Origin: Dechloromonas sp. TW-R-39-2 | Lineage (GTDB): Bacteria; Pseudomonadota; Gammaproteobacteria; Burkholderiales; Rhodocyclaceae | DNA: 64,000 bases | NCBI RefSeq assembly: GCF_016864195.1 | Contig: NZ_CP045202.1 | Coordinates: 2,263,001-2,327,000, forward strand | Direction: 5' to 3' | In this document: positions 8,678 through 16,418 of the stretch, piece after piece | Numbering within the stretch: the first letter of the stretch is position 1 | Layout of the letters: each line of letters starts with the position of its first letter | Notes under the pieces: generated by a model | What the model was told of the DNA's origin: nothing | The model's database searches: none | What the model saw: the letters and a program-made list of their open reading frames with translations, nothing else | Program-made: the position numbers and the translations under genes

Positions 8678-9331
8678 GTGAACATCGCTCAATTCACCCA
8701 AGCCCGCTACACCACCAAAGCCTTTGACCCGGCAAAAACCATCCCCGATGCAACCCTGGCCGAGATGCGGACCCTGTTGCGCAACAGTCCTTCGTCGGTC
8801 AATTCGCAGCCATGGCACTTTGTCATTGCCGGTACGACCGAAGGCAAGGCCAGAGTGGCAAAGGCCACCGAAACCGGCTTCGCCTACAACACACCGAAAA
8901 TCCTGAATGCCTCGCACGTCATCGTTTTCTGCGCCCGCACCGGGATCGATGAGTCGCATCTGGCCAAGGTGCTGGCTAGCGAAGAGCAGGATGGCCGTTT
9001 CGCCACCCCGGAAGCCAAGGCAGCCCAGAACACCTCGCGCAGCTTTTACGTCAATCTTCATCGCTACGACCAGAAAGATGCACAGCACTGGATCGAAAAG
9101 CAGGTTTACCTGGCACTGGGCACAGCCATGCTCGGCGCAGCCACGCTCGAAATCGATGCCTGCCCGATGGAAGGTTTCGACGCTCGCATTCTGGATGAGG
9201 AACTAGACCTGCGCAGCCAGGGACTGACCAGCGTTGCCTTGCTGGCCCTGGGCTACCGCAGCGCGAATGATTTCAATGCCAAGCTGCCGAAATCACGCCT
9301 GCCGGTTGAGTCCGTCCTGACTGAAATCTGA
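8678..9331 (+). CDS. nfsB: Oxygen-insensitive NAD(P)H nitroreductase, NfsB type
   Basis: A 217-residue flavin reductase. The beginning (FTQARYTTKAFDP) and the FMN-contacting SSVNSQPWHF are hallmark NfsB segments, and the length equals that of E. coli NfsB. The enzyme reduces nitro compounds and quinones by two-electron steps with NAD(P)H. The start is GTG at 8678 behind AGGATCAACACC. The 180 bases upstream hold no gene. A hairpin follows at 9336. Confidence 0.9.
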   Translation: MNIAQFTQARYTTKAFDPAKTIPDATLAEMRTLLRNSPSSVNSQPWHFVIAGTTEGKARVAKATETGFAYNTPKILNASHVIVFCARTGIDESHLAKVLASEEQDGRFATPEAKAAQNTSRSFYVNLHRYDQKDAQHWIEKQVYLALGTAMLGAATLEIDACPMEGFDARILDEELDLRSQGLTSVALLALGYRSANDFNAKLPKSRLPVESVLTEI

Positions 9332-9335
9332 AGCA

Positions 9336-9353
9336 AGGCGGCACAAGCCGCCT
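9336..9353. terminator. Hairpin between convergent genes
   Basis: AGGCGGC, loop ACAA, GCCGCCT form a perfect 7-bp GC-rich stem in the 27-base gap between nfsB and the convergent zinc-ribbon gene. No strong T-run follows on either strand, so it may terminate weakly or protect 3' ends. Confidence 0.45.
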
Positions 9354-9358
9354 GATCT

Positions 9359-10408
9359 TCACAGACCGGCCACAGCCCTGGCCGCAGCACCGCAGGCATG
9401 GCAGAAACGTGAAAAAGCACTTTTCCGGGCGGCGCATTGCTCGCAGTGATCGAACAGGCAGATACCGCAGTGCGGGCAATAATCGATTGCGGTATTGGCC
9501 AAATCAACCGGACGCTCGCAGCCGGGACAAACCTTCTTGGCTAGGCGGGCGAGTGCCGTGTCGTAACCCAATTCCTTGCGACGCTCCAGATCAGGCATCG
9601 CCTCGGCCTGTTTCTGGCGCTCAAGATAACGGTTCAGCCCGATGATCGCCTGCCGACCGACCAGTACCGTCACCACGATCCCGACTGCGTAGCGGACGTA
9701 ACCCCCGTAACTCGGCAAATACGGCACCAGTTCGACAAAGAAGGCAAACAGCGCAAAGTAAATGAAGCCCCAGACAAAAGGCCACCAGGTACTCTGGCGC
9801 TTTTTGGCGAATAACCAGCCGGCCACCCCCAACAAGGGCAAAGTCAGCAGCAGGCGATACCCGAAGACGCGCAACTCCTGACTTTGCTGTGCCGCGGTCA
9901 ACTGACTGGCCGCCGCATTTTCCAGTTCGCCCAAGCGATGACGGGCATGCCGCTCGGCCTGCTGTGCATCGAGCGCAACTTGTTGCTGGCTTTCAACCGC
10001 GGTCAGGGCGTTGCGTTCTGCCGCCTTGAGTTCATCAAGTGCTTTCGTCCGGCTCAGCAGTTCAGCATCCTGTTCCGGCCGCTGGGTCGCGTGCCGGGTG
10101 GCCAGCCAGTTGTTAAAGGTTTCCCGCGCGCTACCCGCATTGGCACGTGCAGTGTTGTGTTTCAGGCGGGCCTGCTCCAGTTTTTCCTGGGCATCCTGCG
10201 CCCTTGCCTGGCTTTGCTTGATCGTGGCACGCGCCTGCTCGGCGGCAGGCTTGTCGATGAAATCCTCAAGCGTGTAGTAATGCTCGACCTTCGGCAAATT
10301 CTCGACGACCGTACCGCCCAGCCCGATCAAAAAGCTGGCGAAAACGAAGGCAACCAGCCACAGGCCGAAGCGAAACCATTTTTCCGACAAACGAAGCGCC
10401 TTGCTCAT
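9359..10408 (-). CDS. Membrane protein with coiled coil and C-terminal zinc ribbons
   Basis: A 349-residue protein I cannot name. From the N-terminus: a membrane segment (FGLWLVAFVFASFLIGLG), a periplasmic charged stretch with a long heptad-like region rich in A, Q, E and R (about residues 60-180), two or three further membrane segments (LLLTLPLLGVAGWLF, FVWGFIYFALFAFFVEL, YAVGIVVTVLVG), and a cysteine-rich tail with four CxxC pairs (CPGC, CPHC, CEQC, CHAC). The ATG at 10408 overlaps the stop of the DUF808 gene as ATGA, so the two are translationally coupled; the longer frame upstream is a read-back into that gene. Confidence 0.7.
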   Translation of the reverse strand: MSKALRLSEKWFRFGLWLVAFVFASFLIGLGGTVVENLPKVEHYYTLEDFIDKPAAEQARATIKQSQARAQDAQEKLEQARLKHNTARANAGSARETFNNWLATRHATQRPEQDAELLSRTKALDELKAAERNALTAVESQQQVALDAQQAERHARHRLGELENAAASQLTAAQQSQELRVFGYRLLLTLPLLGVAGWLFAKKRQSTWWPFVWGFIYFALFAFFVELVPYLPSYGGYVRYAVGIVVTVLVGRQAIIGLNRYLERQKQAEAMPDLERRKELGYDTALARLAKKVCPGCERPVDLANTAIDYCPHCGICLFDHCEQCAARKSAFSRFCHACGAAARAVAGL

Positions 10409-11346
10409 TGCGGGCTTCCTTTCCTGATTCGCCCCAAAGCCGAGACGCATTTGACGCCGACCAGGGCCAGTACACCACCGACAAAACCGACCGCCATATC
10501 GAGCATGACCGGCGTCAGCACTTTGAGCAACATCGCCAATCCGCCGGTTGTCGCCGCCCATTCCGTCGCCAGTTCAATCGCATGATGCGCAGCCGGAATG
10601 CCATGGGCAATGATGCTGCCACCGACCATGAACATCGCGGCGGTGCCAATGACGGTCAAAGCTTTCATCAGCCACGGTGCGGCCTGAACCAGAAGCCGGC
10701 CACACTGGCGAGCCAGCGCATTGCGCTTGCGCAGCAGATAAAAGCCCAGATCGTCGAGTTTGACGATGCCGGCCACGATGCCATAGACACCGACAGTCAT
10801 GATCAGCCCGATGCCGGCCAGAACGGCCAGTTGGGTCATGAACGGCTTGTCGCTGACCGTCCCCAGCGCAATGACGATGATCTCAGCCGAAAGGACGAAA
10901 TCAGTCCGGATCGCACCTTTGACCTTTTCTGCTTCCAGTTCGGCCAGATTGCCGATCGTTTCGGGTTCTGCGGCCACCGTATCGACATGGTGGCCGGCGT
11001 CATCGGCACGGTGCAAAAACTTGTGGGCCAGTTTCTCGACACCTTCGAAACAAAGATAGAAACCGCCAATCATCAACAGCGGCAGGATGGCCCACGGCAT
11101 CAACAGGCTGATCGCCAGGGCCGCAGGAACCAGAATCAGCTTGTTCTTCAGCGAGCCGACGGCTACGGCCCAGACAACCGGCAATTCCCGTTCGGCACGG
11201 ACCCCGGAAACCTGTTCGGCATTGAGTGCCAGATCGTCGCCCAGCACACCGGCTGTTTTCTTGGCCGCAACCTTGGTCATCGCCGCAACATCGTCGAGCG
11301 CCGAGGCAATGTCGTCCATCAGAAGCAGCAGGCTGGCTCCGGCCAT
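10405..11346 (-). CDS. DUF808 family inner membrane protein, YedI-like
   Basis: A 313-residue polytopic membrane protein. The opening (MAGASLLLLMDDIASALDDV, then MTKVAAKKTAGVLGDDLA) is diagnostic of the DUF808/YedI family and the length fits. The function of the family is unknown. The gene is first in a two-gene unit with the zinc-ribbon protein, overlapping it by four bases. That coupling suggests the two act together at the inner membrane. Confidence 0.85.
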   Translation of the reverse strand: MAGASLLLLMDDIASALDDVAAMTKVAAKKTAGVLGDDLALNAEQVSGVRAERELPVVWAVAVGSLKNKLILVPAALAISLLMPWAILPLLMIGGFYLCFEGVEKLAHKFLHRADDAGHHVDTVAAEPETIGNLAELEAEKVKGAIRTDFVLSAEIIVIALGTVSDKPFMTQLAVLAGIGLIMTVGVYGIVAGIVKLDDLGFYLLRKRNALARQCGRLLVQAAPWLMKALTVIGTAAMFMVGGSIIAHGIPAAHHAIELATEWAATTGGLAMLLKVLTPVMLDMAVGFVGGVLALVGVKCVSALGRIRKGSPQ

Positions 11347-11488
11347 TGAAATTCTTTCATTTTGAATAAAATGCCATTCTAAAGAATAAAACCTGCAGGA
11401 TAGATAAAGCAGTCGATCTGTTATCCTGCCCCGGCTGAAATTGCCGCGTTACCCCTGCAACGACCCAATCCTCGGAGTCTGCCGCATC

Positions 11489-12541
11489 ATGTCCCTGCTT
11501 TCCTGCCGTTCGGCATTCGCCTTTTCGCTGGCCTTGCTCGCCACTGCGCCCCAGGCGGCCCCAGCCCTGCCCCAACTCGGCGCGACGACAAACGACCTGA
11601 CGGTTTCCGGCATTTCTTCCGGTGGCTACATGGCCGTTCAGTTCCAGGTCGCTTATTCAGCACTGGTACACGGAGCGGGCATCATCGCCGGCGGGCCTTA
11701 TTACTGCGCCAGCGGTTCGGTCAATCGGGCTCTCGCCAACTGCATGGAGGCCTCCGGCAAGGACACGCCACCGCAGCCGGCCGAAACGCTGAACACCATC
11801 CGGCAACTGGCCAAGGCTGGCAAAATCGATGCCCCGGAACATCTGCGTGACGATCGCGTCTGGCTTTTCTCCGGCGGCAACGACAAAACCGTCGCTCCGC
11901 CCGTCATGGACGCCCTGGCCGCCTTCTACCGCGAAGCCCTGCCGGAAACCGCCATCCGCTACGTCAAACTGCCTGATGCCGGCCATGCCATGCCATCGGT
12001 CAGCGATATCCAGCCCAACGCCTGCAACACCTCGAACCCGCCGTTCATCAACCGCTGCAAGGATTTCGATGCGGCCGGACAGTTGCTGAGCCATCTGCTC
12101 GGCTCAATCAAGCCATCGACCTCGGCGACAGACGGCGACATCATCGCCTTCGACCAGCGCCCTTTCATCGGCGGCACAGCCGTTGATGCCAGCCTGGCCG
12201 ACGAAGGTTACGCCTTTATCCCGAACGCCTGCCGCAGCGGCAATTGCCGGGTGCACGTGGCTTTTCACGGTTGTCGCCAGAATGTCGGCGAAGTCGGTCG
12301 CCGCTTTGTCGAAGGCGCCGGGTACAACCACTGGGCAGCCAGCAACCGGCTGATCGTCCTCTATCCGCAAACCATCGCACGCAGCGGCTTTGCCTTCGGC
12401 TCGACCCAATGGCTGCTCAACCCGAAAGGCTGCTGGGACTGGTGGGGCTATACCGGCGCCGACTACCACACGCGCGACGGTGTCCAGATGCGCGCCATCC
12501 GGGCGATGATTGACACACTCGCCCAGCCGCCGAAACGGTAA
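11489..12541 (+). CDS. Secreted PHB-depolymerase-family esterase
   Basis: A 350-residue alpha/beta-hydrolase with a cleavable-type signal peptide (CRSAFAFSLALLATAPQAA, predicted cut before APALPQ). The nucleophile elbow is GISSGGYM (G-x-S-x-G); a C-terminal VAFHGCRQN segment supports the PHB-depolymerase/feruloyl-esterase superfamily. It contains several cysteines, consistent with an exported, disulfide-bonded enzyme. It probably cleaves short-chain polyhydroxyalkanoate or another ester outside the cytoplasm. I chose the ATG at 11489, with GGAG 12 bases upstream, because it places the signal peptide at the N-terminus; a longer frame to 11441 spoils it. Confidence 0.8.
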   Translation: MSLLSCRSAFAFSLALLATAPQAAPALPQLGATTNDLTVSGISSGGYMAVQFQVAYSALVHGAGIIAGGPYYCASGSVNRALANCMEASGKDTPPQPAETLNTIRQLAKAGKIDAPEHLRDDRVWLFSGGNDKTVAPPVMDALAAFYREALPETAIRYVKLPDAGHAMPSVSDIQPNACNTSNPPFINRCKDFDAAGQLLSHLLGSIKPSTSATDGDIIAFDQRPFIGGTAVDASLADEGYAFIPNACRSGNCRVHVAFHGCRQNVGEVGRRFVEGAGYNHWAASNRLIVLYPQTIARSGFAFGSTQWLLNPKGCWDWWGYTGADYHTRDGVQMRAIRAMIDTLAQPPKR

Positions 12542-12611
12542 AATCCGCCCCAAACATTTATCGACCGCCGTGCTGCGGTCGACGGCCCAATTTGCCTGAT
12601 TTTCGAAACGA

Positions 12612-14561
12612 ATGACTGAATACTCCGCCTCCTCCATCCGCGTCCTGAAAGACCTTGAGCCCGTCAAGGAACGTCCCGGCATGTACACCCGAACAACCTG
12701 CCCGACGCACATCGTCCAGGAAGTCATCGACAACTCGGCCGACGAGGCGCTGGCCGGCTACGCCAAACGCATCGGCGTCCTGGTCCGGGCCGATGGCGTG
12801 ATCGAGGTGAGCGACAACGGGCGGGGCATTCCGGTCGAAATGCATCCGGAAGAAGGCCGTCCGGCGGTCGAACTGGTGTTCTGCAAACTGCACGCCGGCG
12901 GCAAGTTCAACAAGAAGGAGTCGGGCAACGCCTACCGTTTCTCCGGCGGCCTGCACGGTGTCGGCGTCTCGGTGACCAACGCCCTGTCCACCCGGCTGGA
13001 AGTTGAAATCAAGCGCGGCGGCGGCGTGCACCGCATCGTTTTCGCCGACGGTTTCGTCATCGAGCCGCTGACCCGGATTGCCGATTGCGGCCAGCGCAAT
13101 ACGGGTACCACGGTGCGCATCTCGCCCGATGCGAAATATTTCGACTCGCCGAAGATCAATCTCGGCCAACTGGAACACCTGCTGCGCTCCAAGGCTGTAC
13201 TGATGCCGAATGTCACGGTCGACCTCGAAATCGAGGGCGAAACCAAGAAGACCTGGTGCTACCAGAACGGCATGGCCGACTACCTCAATGAAATGATGGT
13301 CGGCACGCCGGTGGCACCGATTTTCGTCGGCGAGAAATATGTCGAGACGGCCAACGGTTTCGCCGTCGGCGAAGGCGCCACCTGGGCGCTGGCCTGGTTC
13401 GAGGAAGGCGGCGGCAAGCCGGAATCCTACGTCAACCTGATTCCGACGCTCGACGGCGGCACGCACGAAGCCGGCTTGAAGGCCGGCGTCTTCGAAGCGA
13501 TCAAGACCTTCGCCGACCACCACGCCATCCTGCCGGCCAAGGTCAAACTGGCGCAGGAAGATGTCTGCGGCCGGATGACCTACCTGCTCTCGGCCAAGGT
13601 CCTCGACCCGCAATTCCAGGGTCAGACCAAGGAAAAACTGACCAGCCGCGATGCCTACAAGCTGGTCTCGCAAATGGTCCGCGACCCGTTCGAGTTGTGG
13701 CTGAACAGCCATGCCGATTTCGGCAAGAAGATCGCCGAGCTGGCCGTCAAGGCGGCGCAGAACCGGATGAAATCGACCCAGAAAGTCGAAAAAAAGAAAT
13801 CCTCCGGCATCGCCACCCTGCCCGGCAAGCTGACAGACTGCGAGTCGGACGACCTCAGCCGCAACGAAGTTTTCCTGGTCGAGGGCGACTCGGCCGGCGG
13901 TTCGGCCAAACAGGGGCGCGACAAGGAAACCCAGGCCGTGTTGCCCCTGCGCGGCAAGGTACTCAACACCTGGGAAGTCGAACGCGACCAGCTGTTCAAG
14001 AACAACGAAGTCCATGACATCTCGGTCGCCATCGGCGTCGACCCGCACGGCATCGACCAGCTCGACACGATCGACGTCACGGGCCTGCGCTACGGCCGCA
14101 TCATCGTCATGTCCGATGCTGACGTCGACGGCTCGCACATTCAGGTGCTGCTGTTCACGCTCTTCCTCAAGCACTTTCCAGCACTTGTCGAACACGGTCA
14201 CATCCACGTCGCCCAGCCACCGCTCTTTCGCGTCGACGTCGAAGCCCGTGGTCACACGCGCAAGGTCTATTGCCTCGACGAGTCGGAAAAGGAGCAGACG
14301 CTGCAAAAGCTGCGTGACGAAGGCGTTTCGGAAAACAAGATCACCGTTTCCCGCTTCAAGGGCCTCGGCGAAATGAACCCGGACCAGTTGTGGGAAACGA
14401 CGCTCTGCCCGGACACCCGCCGTCTCGTGCCTTTCCAGGCCAGCCGCGAAATGATCAAGGAAATGACCACCACTTTCACCCTGCTGATGGGCAAGGGCGA
14501 AGCCGCCGGACGCCGGGCGTGGATGGAAAAGGACGGCGGCCTGGTCGAAGCCGACGTTTGA
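12612..14561 (+). CDS. parE: DNA topoisomerase IV subunit B
   Basis: A 649-residue ParE. The GHKL ATPase motifs are present: DNSADEALAG, SDNGRGIP and GGLHGVGVSVTNALS. The TOPRIM domain has LVEGDSAGGSAKQGRD and MSDADVDGSHI, and the C-terminus has FKGLGEMNPDQLWETT. Length and the KQGRD form distinguish it from the longer GyrB. With ParC it decatenates daughter chromosomes. A TAAAAT box at 12539-12544 could be its -10. Unlike many relatives, no parC follows; the next gene is a Spy-like periplasmic protein. Confidence 0.93.
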   Translation: MTEYSASSIRVLKDLEPVKERPGMYTRTTCPTHIVQEVIDNSADEALAGYAKRIGVLVRADGVIEVSDNGRGIPVEMHPEEGRPAVELVFCKLHAGGKFNKKESGNAYRFSGGLHGVGVSVTNALSTRLEVEIKRGGGVHRIVFADGFVIEPLTRIADCGQRNTGTTVRISPDAKYFDSPKINLGQLEHLLRSKAVLMPNVTVDLEIEGETKKTWCYQNGMADYLNEMMVGTPVAPIFVGEKYVETANGFAVGEGATWALAWFEEGGGKPESYVNLIPTLDGGTHEAGLKAGVFEAIKTFADHHAILPAKVKLAQEDVCGRMTYLLSAKVLDPQFQGQTKEKLTSRDAYKLVSQMVRDPFELWLNSHADFGKKIAELAVKAAQNRMKSTQKVEKKKSSGIATLPGKLTDCESDDLSRNEVFLVEGDSAGGSAKQGRDKETQAVLPLRGKVLNTWEVERDQLFKNNEVHDISVAIGVDPHGIDQLDTIDVTGLRYGRIIVMSDADVDGSHIQVLLFTLFLKHFPALVEHGHIHVAQPPLFRVDVEARGHTRKVYCLDESEKEQTLQKLRDEGVSENKITVSRFKGLGEMNPDQLWETTLCPDTRRLVPFQASREMIKEMTTTFTLLMGKGEAAGRRAWMEKDGGLVEADV

Positions 14562-14673
14562 CCGGAAACAGCTTGCAACACTTTCGGTATCGCCAGAAAT
14601 AACTGAATTACATGTTTGCGCTTTAATCATTTCCAGCGCGGAATTCCCGCCAGTCATGATCAAGGAGTCAAAC

Positions 14674-15177
14674 ATGTTCAAGAACAAAAAATTGCATATC
14701 GCAGCGCTGGTTGTCGGGATCAGTGCAGTTGCGATTTCGGCCCCGAGCTTCGCCCAACGCGGCGATTGCATGGGTAACGGTTCAGCCGGTGGAAAATTTT
14801 CCGAAGGTCGTTTCAGCGACCGCATGAAGCAGCATCAGCAACGCCTGCACGATGCCTTGAAGCTGACGCCACAGCAGGAACCGGCCTGGACCAAGTTCCA
14901 GGAATCCCATCCGTTCAACAATACCGCCAACCGCCCGGCCCAGGCCGACATGGCCAAGCTGACGGCTCCGGAACGGGCTGAAAAGATGCTGGAATTGCAA
15001 AAGCAGCATCAGGAAGGCATGAGCAAACATCTCGTTGCCATGAAGGATTTCTACGGTCAACTGACCCCGGAGCAGAAAAAAGCCTTCGACGAACAAAGCC
15101 AGATGGGCCAACGCGGTCAACGCGGCGGTCGCGGTGCCGGCCCGCAGGGACCGGGCGCGCCAGCACCGACCAACTGA
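14674..15177 (+). CDS. Periplasmic LTXXQ (Spy/CpxP-like) protein
   Basis: A 167-residue exported protein with a signal peptide ending at APSFAQ. The mature part is helical and has two LTPxQ motifs (LTPQQEPAWTKFQ and LTPEQKKAFDE), the signature of the Spy/CpxP chaperone and stress-sensor family. The C-terminus is a flexible glycine/arginine/proline tail. The start is the ATG at 14674 because AAGGAG sits six bases before it; the in-frame ATG at 14656 has no such site. It is likely a periplasmic chaperone or metal/envelope-stress protein, in a single-gene unit. Confidence 0.8.
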   Translation: MFKNKKLHIAALVVGISAVAISAPSFAQRGDCMGNGSAGGKFSEGRFSDRMKQHQQRLHDALKLTPQQEPAWTKFQESHPFNNTANRPAQADMAKLTAPERAEKMLELQKQHQEGMSKHLVAMKDFYGQLTPEQKKAFDEQSQMGQRGQRGGRGAGPQGPGAPAPTN

Positions 15178-15241
15178 TCGCCTGACAATCCAGGGGCCGA
15201 TGGATACGGATCGTTACGCAGGACACCCCTGAGGCAAGGCT

Positions 15242-15268
15242 AGAATGGTGGGCTATATCCACCATTCT
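15242..15268. promoter_or_regulatory. Perfect 10-bp inverted repeat before the patatin gene
   Basis: AGAATGGTGG, a 7-base spacer GCTATAT, and CCACCATTCT form a perfect inverted repeat ending seven bases before the GTG start at 15276. The left arm overlaps a TAGAAT that resembles a -10 box (15241-15246). It could be an operator or an RNA hairpin hiding the start region. No Shine-Dalgarno is visible there. Confidence 0.45.
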
Positions 15269-15275
15269 CGACACC

Positions 15276-16169
15276 GTGCTCATTTCAGCCTTGCGTAAAT
15301 CCTGCTCATCGGCCCTCTCGATCGGCTTCGCCCTCGTCCTGGCCGGCTGTTCCAGTCTTGCCGGAAAACCACCGGCACCGCCGACACCGGTTGCTGTCAT
15401 CCAGAAACCCAAAATCGGCTTGGCCCTTGGCGGTGGCGCAGCCCGTGGCTTCGCCCACATCGGTGTGATCAAGATGCTGGAATCGCAAGGCATCGTCCCT
15501 GATTACATTGTCGGTACCAGCGCCGGCGCAGTCGTTGGCGCACTCTATGCCGGCGGCAACGATGCTTACGCCATCCAGAAAATTGCCATCCAGCTCGATG
15601 AAAAAATATTTGCCGACTGGACGCTGGGCGGACGCGGCCTGCTCAAGGGCGAAGCATTGCAGGACTACGTCAATCAGCAACTCAACAAACGGCCGCTGGA
15701 AAAACTGAACAAACCTTTTGCCGCCGTCGCCACCGACTTGAACAGTGGCGAGCGCGTCGTTTTCCGAACGGGCGACACAGGTACGGCCGTGCGTGCATCG
15801 GCTGCTGTCCCCGGCGTTTTCCAGCCAGTACAGTTTCGCGGCCACACCTATGTCGATGGCGGCCTGACCAGCCCGGTGCCGGTTCAGGCGGCCCGTGAGA
15901 TGGGCGCCGACTTCGTCATCGCCGTCGATATTTCGAGCCAGGCCAACGGTCAGCCCATCGACAGCATTTCGGCCATTCTCTGGCAAACAACCACCATCAT
16001 GGGCGGCATCATCAGCAAGAATGAACTGCGCGATGCCGACATCGTCATTCGCCCCAAGCTGCCTTACGTCAAATCCTGGGACTTCACCGCCCGACACGAA
16101 GCCGTACTCGAAGGCGAACGCGCCGCCCAGGCGGCTTTACCGGCGATAAGGCAAAAACTGGGGCGTTAG
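15276..16169 (+). CDS. Patatin-like phospholipase, lipoprotein (RssA-type)
   Basis: A 297-residue patatin-domain protein. The N-terminus is a lipoprotein signal with lipobox LAGC (Cys about 25), so it is membrane-anchored and exported. The catalytic dyad regions are present: GGGAARGFAH (oxyanion loop), GTSAGA (G-x-S-x-G nucleophile) and DGGLTSPVP (catalytic Asp). The family hydrolyses phospholipids or other acyl esters. The start is GTG at 15276; the region before it is occupied by a perfect inverted repeat. Confidence 0.85.
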   Translation: MLISALRKSCSSALSIGFALVLAGCSSLAGKPPAPPTPVAVIQKPKIGLALGGGAARGFAHIGVIKMLESQGIVPDYIVGTSAGAVVGALYAGGNDAYAIQKIAIQLDEKIFADWTLGGRGLLKGEALQDYVNQQLNKRPLEKLNKPFAAVATDLNSGERVVFRTGDTGTAVRASAAVPGVFQPVQFRGHTYVDGGLTSPVPVQAAREMGADFVIAVDISSQANGQPIDSISAILWQTTTIMGGIISKNELRDADIVIRPKLPYVKSWDFTARHEAVLEGERAAQAALPAIRQKLGR

Positions 16170-16418
16170 GGTTGGATTGCCGAACTGACCGTTTGGTCAC
16201 GGAAATAGATGGCTGGCGTTGCTCTGAATAATAGGTAGTGGCGGCAATCGACCAATTGCTGCTGTTGGTGTGTAATAGTCAAAAAACAGCCAATAATCTC
16301 AAACTAGCAAAATATTTCGGCCGAAAGCCAAAATCCAGTAATACCTTGAACTTTTTTAATGATTGACCTTCAATAGCTACATAAATTTGTAACCAATAAG
16401 ATAAAAAATGGGGGAGTC

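Noticed and set aside
12558..14825. 755-residue minus-strand frame opposite parE
   Set aside because: A shadow of a GC-rich gene; ParE on the plus strand has every expected motif.
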